NCBI RefSeq assembly: GCF_008831285.2
Contig: NC_045139.1
Coordinates: 9,695,204 to 9,759,203, forward strand
From: Nymphaea colorata
Lineage: Eukaryota > Streptophyta > Magnoliopsida > Nymphaeales > Nymphaeaceae
DNA length: 64,000 nucleotides
Direction: 5' to 3'
Part shown: positions 28,267-37,833 of the stretch, piece after piece
How the letters are laid out: each line of letters opens with the position of its first letter
How positions within the stretch are numbered: position 1 is the first letter of the stretch
Program-made: the position numbers and the translations under genes
The notes under the pieces: generated by a model
Told to the model about the DNA's origin: nothing
The model's database searches: none
The model's input: the letters and a program-made list of their open reading frames with translations, nothing else

Positions 28267-28603
28267 TGTTGGGTAGTGGTAGTGGTCATGAGCCCTACCC
28301 ATTCATATTGTAACTGCAAGGGGGGCCCACTTGCAGTTAGGAGCTTTAATGCTCACCTAAAATCTCTCACTCACGTAACCGCTGCTAGGGTTGGGGAAAA
28401 CCTAAGGGACTGGACTAGATATTCCTAGCATATTCAGAGTTTGATGAATCTCTCTCTAACACATTAACCTGTGAGAGGCCCCTTGGAAGTAAACCCCAAA
28501 AATCTCTCTCTCTCTCTAGTTTTCTTTCTTTCTTCCTCTCTTGCTCGCAGAGTTGCAGGCCAAACTTGGTTGGAGATCCTGGGCGGAACCTAAAGTTCCT
28601 ACA
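28267..28603 (+). repeat. 3' LTR of element B
   Basis: Begins TGTTGGGTAG and ends TTCCTACA, followed by the AAGAT target duplication. Confidence 0.92.
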
Positions 28604-28608
28604 AAGAT

Positions 28609-28914
28609 CTCTCTTAGTAAATTCATCAGATAGGCAACAAATCTGAATATCGAGATTAATGGGATAGATTGTAATCTCAAGTTTTTCTCGATAGGATTAG
28701 TGGGTATCTTGAGTTTCTCTCGATGGCTAAGGAATTGCTATCCTTATCCCATGTCTATTTAAGAGCATGTAACAGAGCTTCGATGTAACACAAAGCCAAG
28801 AAGTATAATAAAGATTGTCCCTATTTCCTCGTGGATGTAGGCAGTAATGCCGAACCACGTACTCTTGTGCCTCTCTCGTTACTTAGTTCCTTTTTCTCTC
28901 CATGTTTTTTAACA
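28609..28914 (+). repeat. Second part of the 3' LTR of element A
   Basis: It resumes the LTR after element B and ends TTTAACA, followed by ACTCC. It lacks the TATATAAAG stretch that the 5' LTR has at 20664-20672: the text around 28755 reads CATGTCTATTTAAGAGCATG. Confidence 0.88.
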
Positions 28915-28948
28915 ACTCCATCACGTCCAACCATCTTCTGGATGTGGC

Positions 28949-29301
28949 TAAAAACAAAAGACGTGAAGATGAATCCTCATCTCGAGCTACACATATTTGG
29001 GTAGTAGCAAATTGGAGAATACAATGAGGCAAAAAATGAAGACATCTTGGGAACCATGAGAAACGTTTTACAAATCAAGGGAGACGTTTTAGATTCCTAG
29101 AGAAACATTTTAGATACCAAGGAATTTAGAATGAATTCCTCTTATGCAAAAACTGTTGTAAATCCTTGTGTTATGGAAGAAAAGCTTAAGTCGTGTAAAA
29201 GTGTCTGTGGCTGAATAGAAAAATCTTTCTCTTCTTCATGGATGAAGGTTCTCTTTGAACCGAACCATGTTAATTCAAGTGTTTCTTTTTATTTTTGTTT
29301 T
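28949..29301. mobile_element. About 350-bp unclassified insertion in the LINE, copy 2
   Basis: Partner of 480-818, flanked by GTGGC at 28944-28948 and 29302-29306. LINE reading frame lies on both sides (28915-28948 and 29302-29387, minus strand). Confidence 0.5.
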
Positions 29302-29387
29302 GTGGCATTTGGCAGTCTGGCCAGATGCCATAGTATGGAAGAACCGTGTGTTCCAATCTTCCTCGCTCAACCACCTAAGGCGACGAG
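29302..29387 (-). pseudogene. LINE ORF2 linker remnant, copy 2
   Basis: It encodes the RFFHTMASGQTAKCH stretch also found at about 824-870. The rest of the LINE 5' side (905-2470 in copy 1) is missing here; the sequence passes directly into the MITE at 29388. The join shares GCGA/CGAG words. Confidence 0.72.
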
Positions 29388-29657
29388 TAGGGTGGGTATT
29401 CCATGGGGCCCCGCATGATCCTTAAGCCGGCTGAGTCTGCATGTAAGGGCTTGGTCCTACTGGAGAAATCTGTGGGGTTGAGGCCTCGCCAGCGCCAGGT
29501 TTAGAAAAAATAGAAATAAAATTATTAAATATATTCATTTATAAAGATATCTATATGTATATAAATACAAAATTGAAAAAAAATTGTCAAGCATCCGGCC
29601 ATACTCGGGTGGGGGAACCGAAAGGCCGATGAGCCCCCAGCTTGATACCCACCCTTA
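29388..29657. mobile_element. GC-ended hAT-like MITE, copy 2
   Basis: Partner of 2475-2743, with the same terminal inverted repeats TAGGGTGGGTAT...GATACCCACCCTTA. Confidence 0.65.
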
Positions 29658-31428
29658 CTATATGGTGGAGTTTTTTTTGTAACACACATTATCATTGATA
29701 ATTAAAAGAATTTCTTTATTGAATGGACCTTTAAGAAGAGGATAAAGGACAATGAAAATTTAAGCTTTTGTATAGATTCCGTTTATACTGACTGTCAAAC
29801 ATTTTTGCCCGTGGCAAGTCTATGATGGCCTCTATAGCCTTCTCATTGGGGAATATCCCCATTCAGACGTTGGAGATTTATATTTTTGAATTGACTTGTA
29901 TATCCGATATTTGTATTTGTGAATTGACTTGTACGTTCAATGAAAAAAAATATATTTATATTAAAAAAATATAATTTTTTAATTACATCATGTATTTTTG
30001 GATTAAAATTTAATTTGACTTACTGTTGGTCTGCCCATCCTGACTCTGTCCTTGGCCCATACTGGTGATTTTTTTTTTCACTGATACTAGATTTTCTAGC
30101 TCAAAATTTTGAACTAGTAAGCCACTATAGCCTTTATGCCGGTGAAAGACTTCACCCGGACATTTGTAGTGTGATTTTCTTGTAGTGTGGGAAAAAAAAC
30201 AAAAGAAAAGACAATAATGTTAAGAATGGAATGAGCCCAATCCATCCAACGATTAAAATCCAATATAAGTATATTTACATATATTTAGCACCAGAAACAA
30301 GTGTAGGGAGTTCAAGAATGTTGTGGGCCAATCCTACCCTATTCCAGGTAAGGCTATATATATGGGATTTTTAAAAAGATTCCAGATTTTGTATATAATA
30401 TTTTTTTTTTAAAAGCAACCAATTGGCATCTTTTCAAGATTTGATAGGACGGTCCAAAATAAATTTCCTGGCGTGGCTTGATTTGTTCATTTGTGAGGAA
30501 GGAGAAAGGAACTTCGTGAGAAACATCTGGTGCAGCCAAACTGCAAAACTGATTGCAAAATTTTTTTTATCTGTAGCAAAAGAAAGTTGTCTCCATTATT
30601 AAATGCAAACACATGTGCAAATATATAACTAAGAGCCCTGTTCTGTTCATTGGTGAGGAAGGAGAAAGGAACTTCATGATAAATATATGGTGCAGCAGCA
30701 AAACTGAAAACTAATTGCAAAAAAATTTCATATGGCCATCTTCACAAAACGTTTAACTTATTTGTTTTTTATGGGCATTTTTGTCATTTCAACCTCCCCA
30801 AACAAGCATACCGTCAAACCCAACTCGTAAGACGTATTTAGTCATTTTTTGCAAAAGTCAACAGACCTTCAATGAAATTAAAATAGGTCGCGACGGAGAA
30901 CAATGGTGTGTCTGTTTCACTCGTTCGGCCCCTAATGAATAGGCCTGGCCATGGGCCGGGTACCCGGTCCGGTCGGGCCCAGGCCCACTGGTGTGGCCCC
31001 GGTCGGGCCCAGCCCATTAACAATTTAAAAAATATTTTTTATTTTAATAATATATATTTTATTATTAAAAATAAATTTTAGATTATAAAAATTTTATTTT
31101 GTGATTTAAATTTTTTTTATTATCAAATGAGCCGGGTCGAGACCCTGATGTCGGCCCAGGGCTGGCTCTTACCGTGCCGGGCCGAGCTGGTGCCCACCCC
31201 TACTGACGAAGTTGTAATATGCATGACAACTATCCCTGCAAATGGGTCAGGGAACAGGTTATGCGTATGGGATTTGCAAGGTTTGTGATGAGAATTTCCT
31301 TGCATTTGATAATCCCTTTTGGCCTAATTAATGTAAGTTGACACGAGAAAGCATGCTAACCTACCATCATAATGCAGCTACATTGTCCACCAACTGCAAG
31401 CCAGTTTGCGCAAGGCAAAAACGGGACC
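29658..31428 (-). other. 3' flank of the R3 cassette
   Basis: Aligned with 2745-4503. It carries the same roughly 160-bp tandem duplication (units at about 30484 and 30645) and the MITE at 30940-31202. It lacks the part that corresponds to about 4090-4390. No gene is seen. Confidence 0.65.
30940..31202. mobile_element. hAT-like MITE with 8-bp target duplication
   Basis: Begins TAGGCCTGGCC and ends GGTGCCCACCCCTA. It is flanked by CTAATGAA (30932-30939) and CTGACGAA (31203-31210). The other duplicate has the uninterrupted target CTGATGAA at 3930-3937. GC-rich ends, AT-rich centre, no coding capacity. An 8-bp duplication and TAGG...CCTA ends fit the hAT superfamily. Confidence 0.8.
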
Positions 31429-32213
31429 TCACAGGCCAAGGTTCGGAGACAAGTGGGTTCGGCAGATAGGGCAGGACGAAGTTCAAGGGGACAACCACTT
31501 GAAAAGACATGAACGATGGTAGGTATGGTGGCATGTGGTGACAATGATGTCACCGGTCGAAACGAACTCGTTACGGCAAATGGGACAATCAGCATCATCA
31601 AGGCGCTCGAGGAGCCGATCATAACCGTGTTCACCACTGGGTTCACCTTCCTTTTCGTCACTTTTCTCTATCATGCAATCTACACGGATCTTCAATAAGA
31701 TAGTCCAACTAGGTCGGTTGTCCTTCCTTGCCGCCATCCTGCTCCTAATGGTTTTAGCAACCTTAGTTTTAGCCATCTTTGTGGCCCTCGATCCATATGC
31801 AGGTTGTCATCAAGGATCCGATAGGCCAGTTGCTCCACATCACTGGCATTATGAATTTGAGTAGAATACGTGATGATAGCCTTTTGCTCATAGCAACATT
31901 GGCTCTTTGTTTCTTCACCATCTTGCCCGATGACCTTCAATGTATCTTTCAAGGAGAACCCTATCTTTACTAGGCACCCCCTGCCTGCTCGGTGAATAAC
32001 TTTGGGTGCGTTCACTCCTACAATGAAGTCCCACGCATCAATGTTAATAGGCCTTGGCGTCGGGCCGGGCCAGCCCGACCCGATTGGGCCCGGGTCTAGG
32101 CCGGGAAATACCTGGCATGGGCCGAGCCGGGCCCAAGCCGAGTCCCAGGCTATCGGGCCGTGCCCGGGCCAGGCTCACCAGCCCGATGCCCACCCTTAGA
32201 TGTCAATCTTCAT
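31429..32213 (-). pseudogene. RING-H2 pseudogene R3 (duplicate of R1)
   Basis: It is homologous to R1 throughout but disabled in four ways. A MITE (32048-32198) sits just after the start codon. A one-base deletion near 31790 shifts the frame after the HMDR residues. A Gly codon has become TGA at 31483-31485, between the sixth and seventh zinc ligands. The short piece after that stop would hold the last two cysteines. The first six ligands and the SQCCYEQ and GEHGYDRL motifs are still readable. It can no longer make a complete RING. Confidence 0.85.
32048..32198. mobile_element. hAT-like MITE inserted in the start of R3
   Basis: A 151-bp GC-rich element beginning TAGGCCTTGGC and ending GATGCCCACCCTTA, the same ends as 30940-31202. 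Flanks are AATGTTAA (32040-32047) and GATGTCAA (32199-32206); R1 has a single GATGTCAA at 5119-5126. It separates the first few codons from the rest. Confidence 0.8.
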
Positions 32214-32277
32214 CTCTCTTGAGAAGCAAGAAACTCTTGGTAGAAGAAGTTTAAGGTGTTTTTTTTTTCTCTTTTAT

Positions 32278-32325
32278 TGGGGTGAGGACATTGGATTCCC
32301 CTGGTCTTGATATATATATTCTTTA
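32278..32325 (-). promoter_or_regulatory. R3 relic core promoter
   Basis: A TATATATATC box near 32309-32319 and the block GGGGAATCCAATGTCCTCAC, in the same arrangement as in R1. Confidence 0.5.
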
Positions 32326-32329
32326 AGCC

Positions 32330-34160
32330 ATTATGACCTAATAAATAAGTGGAGATGCTTTTGACGTTTTTACTCATGAACTTGCCAATTTGCACGTTAA
32401 ACTTATATGAAAATAACAAATATGGATGTGTTTTAAACCAGTCATAAAAATTGTGTGTGTGTTTTTTTCTAAAATCTGTAGAAAACACAAAAAATAAGTC
32501 GGTGGTTTAAAACTTCAAAAACCCACCATGTTTTGGAAAAAACCAAAATGAAAAAGACATGAAACACTTTTTTTTTAAGTGGTTTTTCATTTACTTTAAC
32601 AACAAATTGCTTGTTTTCAATTTTTTTATTTTTAGTTGTTGCTTATTTATTTAGTTTTTTTATGTTGGGATTATTAGTTTCTTACATATTTAAATTTTCT
32701 CTAAGTTTTATGCTGTGAAATAGCTTTTGATTTGTGTACATATTTTTTTTTTTAAGAAATCAATTTTTATCCTAAATAAATTTCCGCGGACAGCAACGAA
32801 ATCCCAGTTGGGACACACACTAGACGTCGGTGGCCATACACAGAGTCTCTCTTTCTCTCTCTCTCTCTCTCTCCTGGCCATTGCCCATTGATATTTTTTA
32901 GGTACAGTGGCTGCGTGAGAGCAGTCCCATTCTTCTCTTATTTTGTTATTTTTTTCTCTTTGTTTGGTTCTTTGTTTGGTGAACACACTTCTATAAGATG
33001 GACCTACAAGATTCAGTATTTTTTGTCCAATCAGAAGGTAACTGGTAATTTAAGTCCATAGTGGTGTCAATTGCATTAGGTTTGGGTTAAGACATTATAG
33101 ATTCTTTTTCCAATTTAGTAGATTTTGCTGCATACTGGGAATTGAAAAAGGAGCAGATTCTCTCTTTGGCATCAGAGTCTTCGAAGTGAATATGCACTAA
33201 AATTTGACCTCAATGAAGTGAATGTGCAATTGGCAGTAGAAATGCACAAGTTTTGAGAGAAGTTAATTATGCTTATACGTGCAAGTGCAGAGATAAATAA
33301 ATAAATAAATAAATAAATAAAGCACCATTAATTCATTAGCTATATGTTGGTCCTGTCCTGCTCATTTATTAGTAGAAGTTTCATATTTCATGTTTTGATA
33401 TTCAAGGAGTTTTAGGAGTTCGCAATTTTTCTCTTCATTTTACTTTTTGAATTTGGCATTACTTTTCATCAACTGATTTCACATTGTCATATTACATTGT
33501 TATATAACTAGTTCTTCTCCCAGATGACCTCATCTAAGACCATCGGTTCAAGCAAAGATTCCACTTGGGCTAGACCTCGCTAGTAAAGTCGGGTTTGATA
33601 ACGCTTAGATTTATACCTTCTTACTGGATGTGATTTTGATCCATATGCCAATTGTGTTCTTATAAAGCAAACCAAGAAAGTGGATTGTTGTGGTCATTTA
33701 GAATAGATTTCGACATTTTATTTTCTATTTAGAACGCTTTTTTCTGTGTATTATTGATAAAGTTAAGAAAATTAGCAGCTCTGCCAAAATACACCGACAA
33801 TTGAGTGATTTTATGCACCAACATCGAAGCATTAGAAGGATTGTGCATGCGAGGAATTGCTGCCATGTACCGATCCAATCATGAGATATAATAGTAAAAT
33901 CACAAGAACATGAATTTCGCGCGAACGATTACCCTTGTTTGAACGATCATATGTAACCAATTTGGATCTTCTAATAATAAGAAAATAAGTTTGTTCTAAA
34001 TATCAAATGTAAGTGCCACAAAATGTACGCAATAGTGCTCCATATAAACCGCCCATAAGCTTCAATATCATTACAATTTCATTTTGCTTGTTGGCAAATT
34101 GAAATATATAGCCCACAAACTCCACGCCATGGAAGCTGTGCTTGAAAAACACAGGACTGA
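32330..34160. other. Flank between R3 and R4
   Basis: The left part (to about 33790) is the R3 outer 5' flank, homologous to 5250-6719. From about 33800 it is the immediate R4 3' flank. It includes a CT microsatellite near 32846-32875 and an (AAAT)n-like run at 33293-33320. No gene is seen. Confidence 0.6.
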
Positions 34161-34979
34161 CTATCGGTAGTGCGATTCAATTGGGCTTGCGAGCTCCGAG
34201 GGCACATGAGCTCGGCACAATGGGCAGGTGTCTGAACCATGGAACAGCCACCGGGAGAGGCATGCATCATGGAATGGATGGTGACATGCGGTGACGATGA
34301 TGTCCCCGGGCAAGCTGAACTCAGTGTGGCATATGCCACAGACCTCATCGTCAAGGCGCTTCATGAACCGGGCGTAGCCATGTCCGCCAACGAGTCCAAG
34401 GGGCCCTTCGCCTGCTTTCTCTATCGAGCATACTACATGGATCTCCAATGAGAGAGTAGGAGATGAGTGGGTTTCGTTGGTTGATTGGTTCTCCGATGGC
34501 ACAGAAGAAGAAGATGAGCCCGTTTCCATGGTTGATTGGTTCTCCGGTAGCACAGTAGAAGAAGATGAGCCGGTTTCCTTGGTTGATTGAACCAAGTTCC
34601 TGATGGTATCGGCGACCTCAGGGGCTGCCGGCTCTGCTGCCAGGGGATTCATCTGCATGCTTTCATGGAGGGTTTTATAGGCCACTTGTTTGACATAATC
34701 CAAGTCATCAACCTGTGAGGAATACATTGTGATGACCGCCTTCTCCCAACAACATTGGCTCATTATGACCCTATCTTCTTCCCCAGTGACCTTCAATGTA
34801 TCTTTGAGCAGGATCGTTATCTTTACCAAGCTCCCCATCTCTTGTGGAACCTGGTTACTATCTTGGCCAGCTTGAACCTGGTTACTATCTTCGCCAGCTT
34901 GAACCTGGTTACCATCTTCGCCAGCTTCAGGGGGTTGCACCCCTTTTAGGCTGCCGAACACTTCTACCTCAATCTCCAT
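34161..34979 (-). CDS. RING-H2 E3 ubiquitin ligase-like protein, paralogue R4 (repeat-expanded)
   Basis: 272 residues from the ATG at 34979, chosen because MEIEVEVFGSLKG aligns with the starts of R2 and R6; the frame stays open upstream to an ATG at 35087, but that extra basic stretch is not seen in relatives and lies in a CT-rich leader. Zinc ligands are C214, C217, C232, H234, H237, C240, C252 and C255. The family motif SQCCWEK is at 74-80. Two in-frame repeat expansions make it longest in the family: three nine-residue units AG[EQ]D[GS]NQV[QP] at 19-45, and two and a half 17-residue units rich in Ser and Thr (ST.ETGSSSS.V..ENQ) at 132-172. Both are probably disordered linkers. Predicted soluble ubiquitin ligase; substrate unknown. 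Confidence 0.8.
   Translation of the reverse strand: MEIEVEVFGSLKGVQPPEAGEDGNQVQAGEDSNQVQAGQDSNQVPQEMGSLVKITILLKDTLKVTGEEDRVIMSQCCWEKAVITMYSSQVDDLDYVKQVAYKTLHESMQMNPLAAEPAAPEVADTIRNLVQSTKETGSSSSTVLPENQSTMETGSSSSSVPSENQSTNETHSSPTLSLEIHVVCSIEKAGEGPLGLVGGHGYARFMKRLDDEVCGICHTEFSLPGDIIVTACHHPFHDACLSRWLFHGSDTCPLCRAHVPSELASPIESHYR
34485..34586 (-). repeat. Two 51-bp units in R4 coding sequence
   Basis: Direct repeats in frame, each encoding a 17-residue Ser/Thr-rich unit, followed by a partial third. They are absent from R1, R2, R5 and R6. Confidence 0.8.
34845..34925 (-). repeat. Three 27-bp units in R4 coding sequence
   Basis: Direct repeats in frame near the N-terminus, each encoding AG[EQ]D[GS]NQV[QP]. 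They are almost identical, so the expansion is recent. Confidence 0.88.
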
Positions 34980-35132
34980 CCCTCTCTTTCTCTTTCTCTT
35001 TCTCTCTCTATTATCCTGCTGGTATTGGAAAGTGTTGATCTTGAGACTAAGAATGCCCTCTCTCTCTCTAGCCTGGTTTTCTAGCAATAAGTGGTTGGTA
35101 AAACAAGACTAGAGTTTCTGTTTTTTGTTTCT

Positions 35133-35177
35133 ATGGGGTGAGGGCATTGGTTTCCCTCAAGCTAGATATAGAGCTTC
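35133..35177 (-). promoter_or_regulatory. R4 core promoter with conserved block
   Basis: On the coding strand a CTCTATATCTAGC element (35163-35175) precedes the block GGGAAACCAATGCCCTCACC (about 35137-35156). The leader down to the ATG is about 155 bases and has CT-rich runs. Confidence 0.5.
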
Positions 35178-36479
35178 AGAGGGTTTCAATAGGCAAGAAA
35201 AGATATCCTTGTTTTTACTGAGCTTGCGAGTTTGCAAGTATTTTGATTCAGGTCATATGGTTGATGAAATTCAAATTCACGTAGCCTTGTAAGTAAAAAA
35301 GCTGTCTCCATTATTAAATGCAAACACATATGGAATATATAACCAAAAGGCTTTGATTTGGTCATTAAGGATGAAGGAGCAAAAAATAATCTCAATGAGA
35401 AACAAGTGGGGCAGGAAAAGTGGATGCAGAAAATCTCTTCAAAAAAGTAAAATGAATGTAAAATCGTTTAATTTGCCATGAAAGTGAGCTGGCTAAATAA
35501 ATATATCAAACGCGTGACCTACATATATACACAATACCTTTTTGTATGTTCTGTTTACCAATTCTGAAACCTTTTTGGGGGTAAAAATAATATATGTTAG
35601 ATTACAGGTTGGAAAAGAAGCAGTCAGTCTTCTAAAAGTGTTGTGTCCACTTTTCTCCCCTTTAAGGGCATTTTTTTTCATTTCAACCTCACCAATAACG
35701 ATGAGCATGGAGCCGGGCTAAGTCCGACAAATTCAGGCTCAAGCTGGCTCGAAGCCCTTGCAGGTGACCCAAGCCTGACTTGCTTAGTTATCAAGTTGGG
35801 TCTAACCATCAATTTTATATCTATCAGGTTCTTAGTTAGATTTCCACCAATAAATGAAACTCATAATATTTTATATTTTAATATCTCAAAAATGGATAAG
35901 TTGCATCTGGATCTCCTGGTATGAGATTCATTGGATCTTATATCCATATATTTAATGGCAAACATATCTCCATCTGACCTTAAATATATGCAACATTTTA
36001 ATGCTAATCTTGATTTCGTCATGTGCAAATCCTCTTGGCTATCGGACCATCTCTCTCACACGCTACTCTCTCATTGGTCTAATGAGTACAAGTGAACTGG
36101 TGGAACCAGATTTAGGAGAAAAAAAAAACAAATATAATACCACAATCTTAATATGCCAAACTACAATGATAACTCTCATGGCAGCTTCAAAGGGCATTGC
36201 ATAGCTAGTCGGATTAAGGGTCTGTATAAGGTAGGTCTTTAGTTCGATTCCAGTGAATGTTATGCTGCTATGTTTTAAGGTGGTAGGACATGACATCCAA
36301 GTTGACGAATGCATTATTTTATCGCTAACACCTATGCAACTTAGGACCCTGAATGTAAGAGCAAAGAGGGAGCCTTGGGGTCGCACTTAGCCTTGGGGTC
36401 TCACTTATAGGGTAGTGGATGATCCTCTCTCTTACCGAGCTCTAGTGGTGCAAATGTGAATCATGTCTACATGCGTGGG
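35178..36479. other. Outer flank of R4 and duplication edge
   Basis: Positions 35290-35470 are a further copy of the RING outer 3' flank (TCTCCATTATTAAATGCAAACACATATGGAATATATAACC) with no coding region after it. Positions 35797-36460 align with 6965-7693. No gene is seen. Confidence 0.55.
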
Positions 36480-37561
36480 GAAACCAACAATAGGGAGAGG
36501 GAGCTAGAAAAATAGTAAATGAAAGGCTTGGCTGGGCAAAGTGGTTGCCACGGCTGACTGATCCAACCCATCGTGATCGGTTTCAATCCAGAATTGCCAG
36601 GCAGAATAGAATCTCCGTGTTATCAACCACGGTTGGGGCTGCAGTCGCCGGGAAGAGAGTGCGATCAACGAGAAGCTAACTGGCAGATCTAGTGTCGGGC
36701 GTGATTTCTGTCACTAGATCTGGCCTCAAGGGTTGGTCTCGAGTGCCGAGGGATGAAGAAACTCAAAATCGGGCAGGGCACACAATGATCAAACTACGAA
36801 GGAATGGATAAGTGAAATAACATGGCGCCAGGAGTGGATCGCGGCATTGTCTCTTCGGTTTGCTCGATCGGATAGAGTGATTGACGTGCGGATCGGCTTA
36901 GATCTAATGCACTTAGGAGAGAGCTCTTTGCCAAAGGGAGATGCCGGATCCCCTCCCATGACGAAGAGCTCCGCATCCGTGCCGCAGTTGCGGCACGTCG
37001 ACGTCGACGGGATGCTGGGGACATCCGGCGTTCTCGGCTCATGATCGACAGACAGAGGAGAAAACGTGAGTGAGTGCCCGGAGTAGATTTCTAGCCAGCG
37101 GCGGAAGTTCTTACAGCGGAACCAGGCTGGTTGTGGTGGAGCTGATCCGGAGACCGGGAGAGTTCTTTCTCCGACGGTTTGCACGTTGTCCAAAGAGCTT
37201 CACACGGAAAAACTCAGAGGGAAAGGTAGAGAGCGACTGATACTAAGGAAAACAAATGCTAAAACTTCACTCACCCCAAACCGAAAGTGTCTGAATGTTC
37301 ACATGCAAAAGATGCGCAGGCATTTAGCGGTCTAGAAGATCAAGCCGGTGCCCAAATCAGAACTGGGGCCAATGCTGATCTTGAAGGAATGAAGGAACTA
37401 ATAATACATGACAGCCCTCTAATAATACGTACTAATGAATTTCACTTTCTAATAAAGCAACTACATAATATACTCTAACCAAAACTCTAAAACGCTTGCT
37501 CGGCATGAGTACTTATGTGAGTAATAAATTTGCCACTAGAAATTATTGAGGAGGAATTCAA
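36480..37561. other. GC-rich island of unknown origin
   Basis: Between about 36540 and 37200 the base composition is much richer in G and C than the surroundings. The minus strand has a 134-residue frame (36789-37193) with a CRNCG stretch, and other frames overlap it. None resembles a family I know. It could be a captured gene fragment or the leader of an old retroelement. Positions 37200-37561 are AT-rich and featureless. Confidence 0.35.
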
Positions 37562-37820
37562 TATTGGAGAGGAAAATCAGTTTGCTGATTTTCAGGAATC
37601 AAGAAAAAAAAAATCTTTCTTATACATCAAAGAGGAAAATCAGAAAGTGAAATTTCAGGAAATTATATTCTTTTCTAAGATTGTGATCTCTCAATCCCAA
37701 AATTTGTGGGATCTGTATATGCCTGTAAAGTTGTATAAATACCTCACCATATGTGAAATGAAAAATTAAGTTGGCTCACTCATCTTTTTTTTTTCTCGTT
37801 TCATCACGTTCTTCTTCACA
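37562..37820 (+). repeat. 5' LTR of element D
   Basis: Begins TATTGGAGAGG (not the usual TG) and ends CTTCTTCACA. A TATAAAT box lies at 37734-37740. Both LTRs share the TA start, so it belongs to the family and is not a copy error. Confidence 0.92.
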
Positions 37821-37833
37821 TGGTATCAGAGAC
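37821..37833 (+). other. Primer binding site of element D
   Basis: TGGTATCAGAGAC directly follows the LTR and matches the initiator-Met-tRNA primer for its first 11 bases. Confidence 0.88.

Larger units (their letters stand above)
22864..28603 (+). mobile_element. Element B: young non-autonomous LTR retrotransposon with a captured gene fragment
   Basis: LTRs at 22864-23198 and 28267-28603 differ by about five substitutions and one CT indel. Target duplication AAGAT at 22859-22863 and 28604-28608. It has an initiator-Met-tRNA primer site and a polypurine tract (about 28257-28266), but no gag or pol frame in 5 kb of interior. It resembles a LARD-type element that must borrow proteins, probably from copia relatives. 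The interior holds a GC-rich antisense gene-like piece (23480-24118), an AT-rich region with about 0.5-kb degenerate repeats, a 27-bp repeat array and faint pol remnants. Confidence 0.87.
20467..28914 (+). mobile_element. Ty1-copia element A, internally deleted, with element B nested in its 3' LTR
   Basis: LTRs at 20467-20826 and 22825-22863 plus 28609-28914; target duplication ACTCC at 20462-20466 and 28915-28919. A primer site follows the 5' LTR. The interior keeps a damaged gag and the end of RNase H. Protease, integrase and most of the reverse transcriptase are gone, so it cannot move by itself. Without element B it is about 2.7 kb. A second copy of the same insertion begins left of the window and ends at 445. 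Confidence 0.88.

Noticed and set aside
34980-35087. Upstream ATG extending R4 by 36 residues
   Set aside because: The extension is a basic stretch encoded by a CT-rich leader and has no counterpart in the other copies; the ATG at 34979 aligns with their starts.
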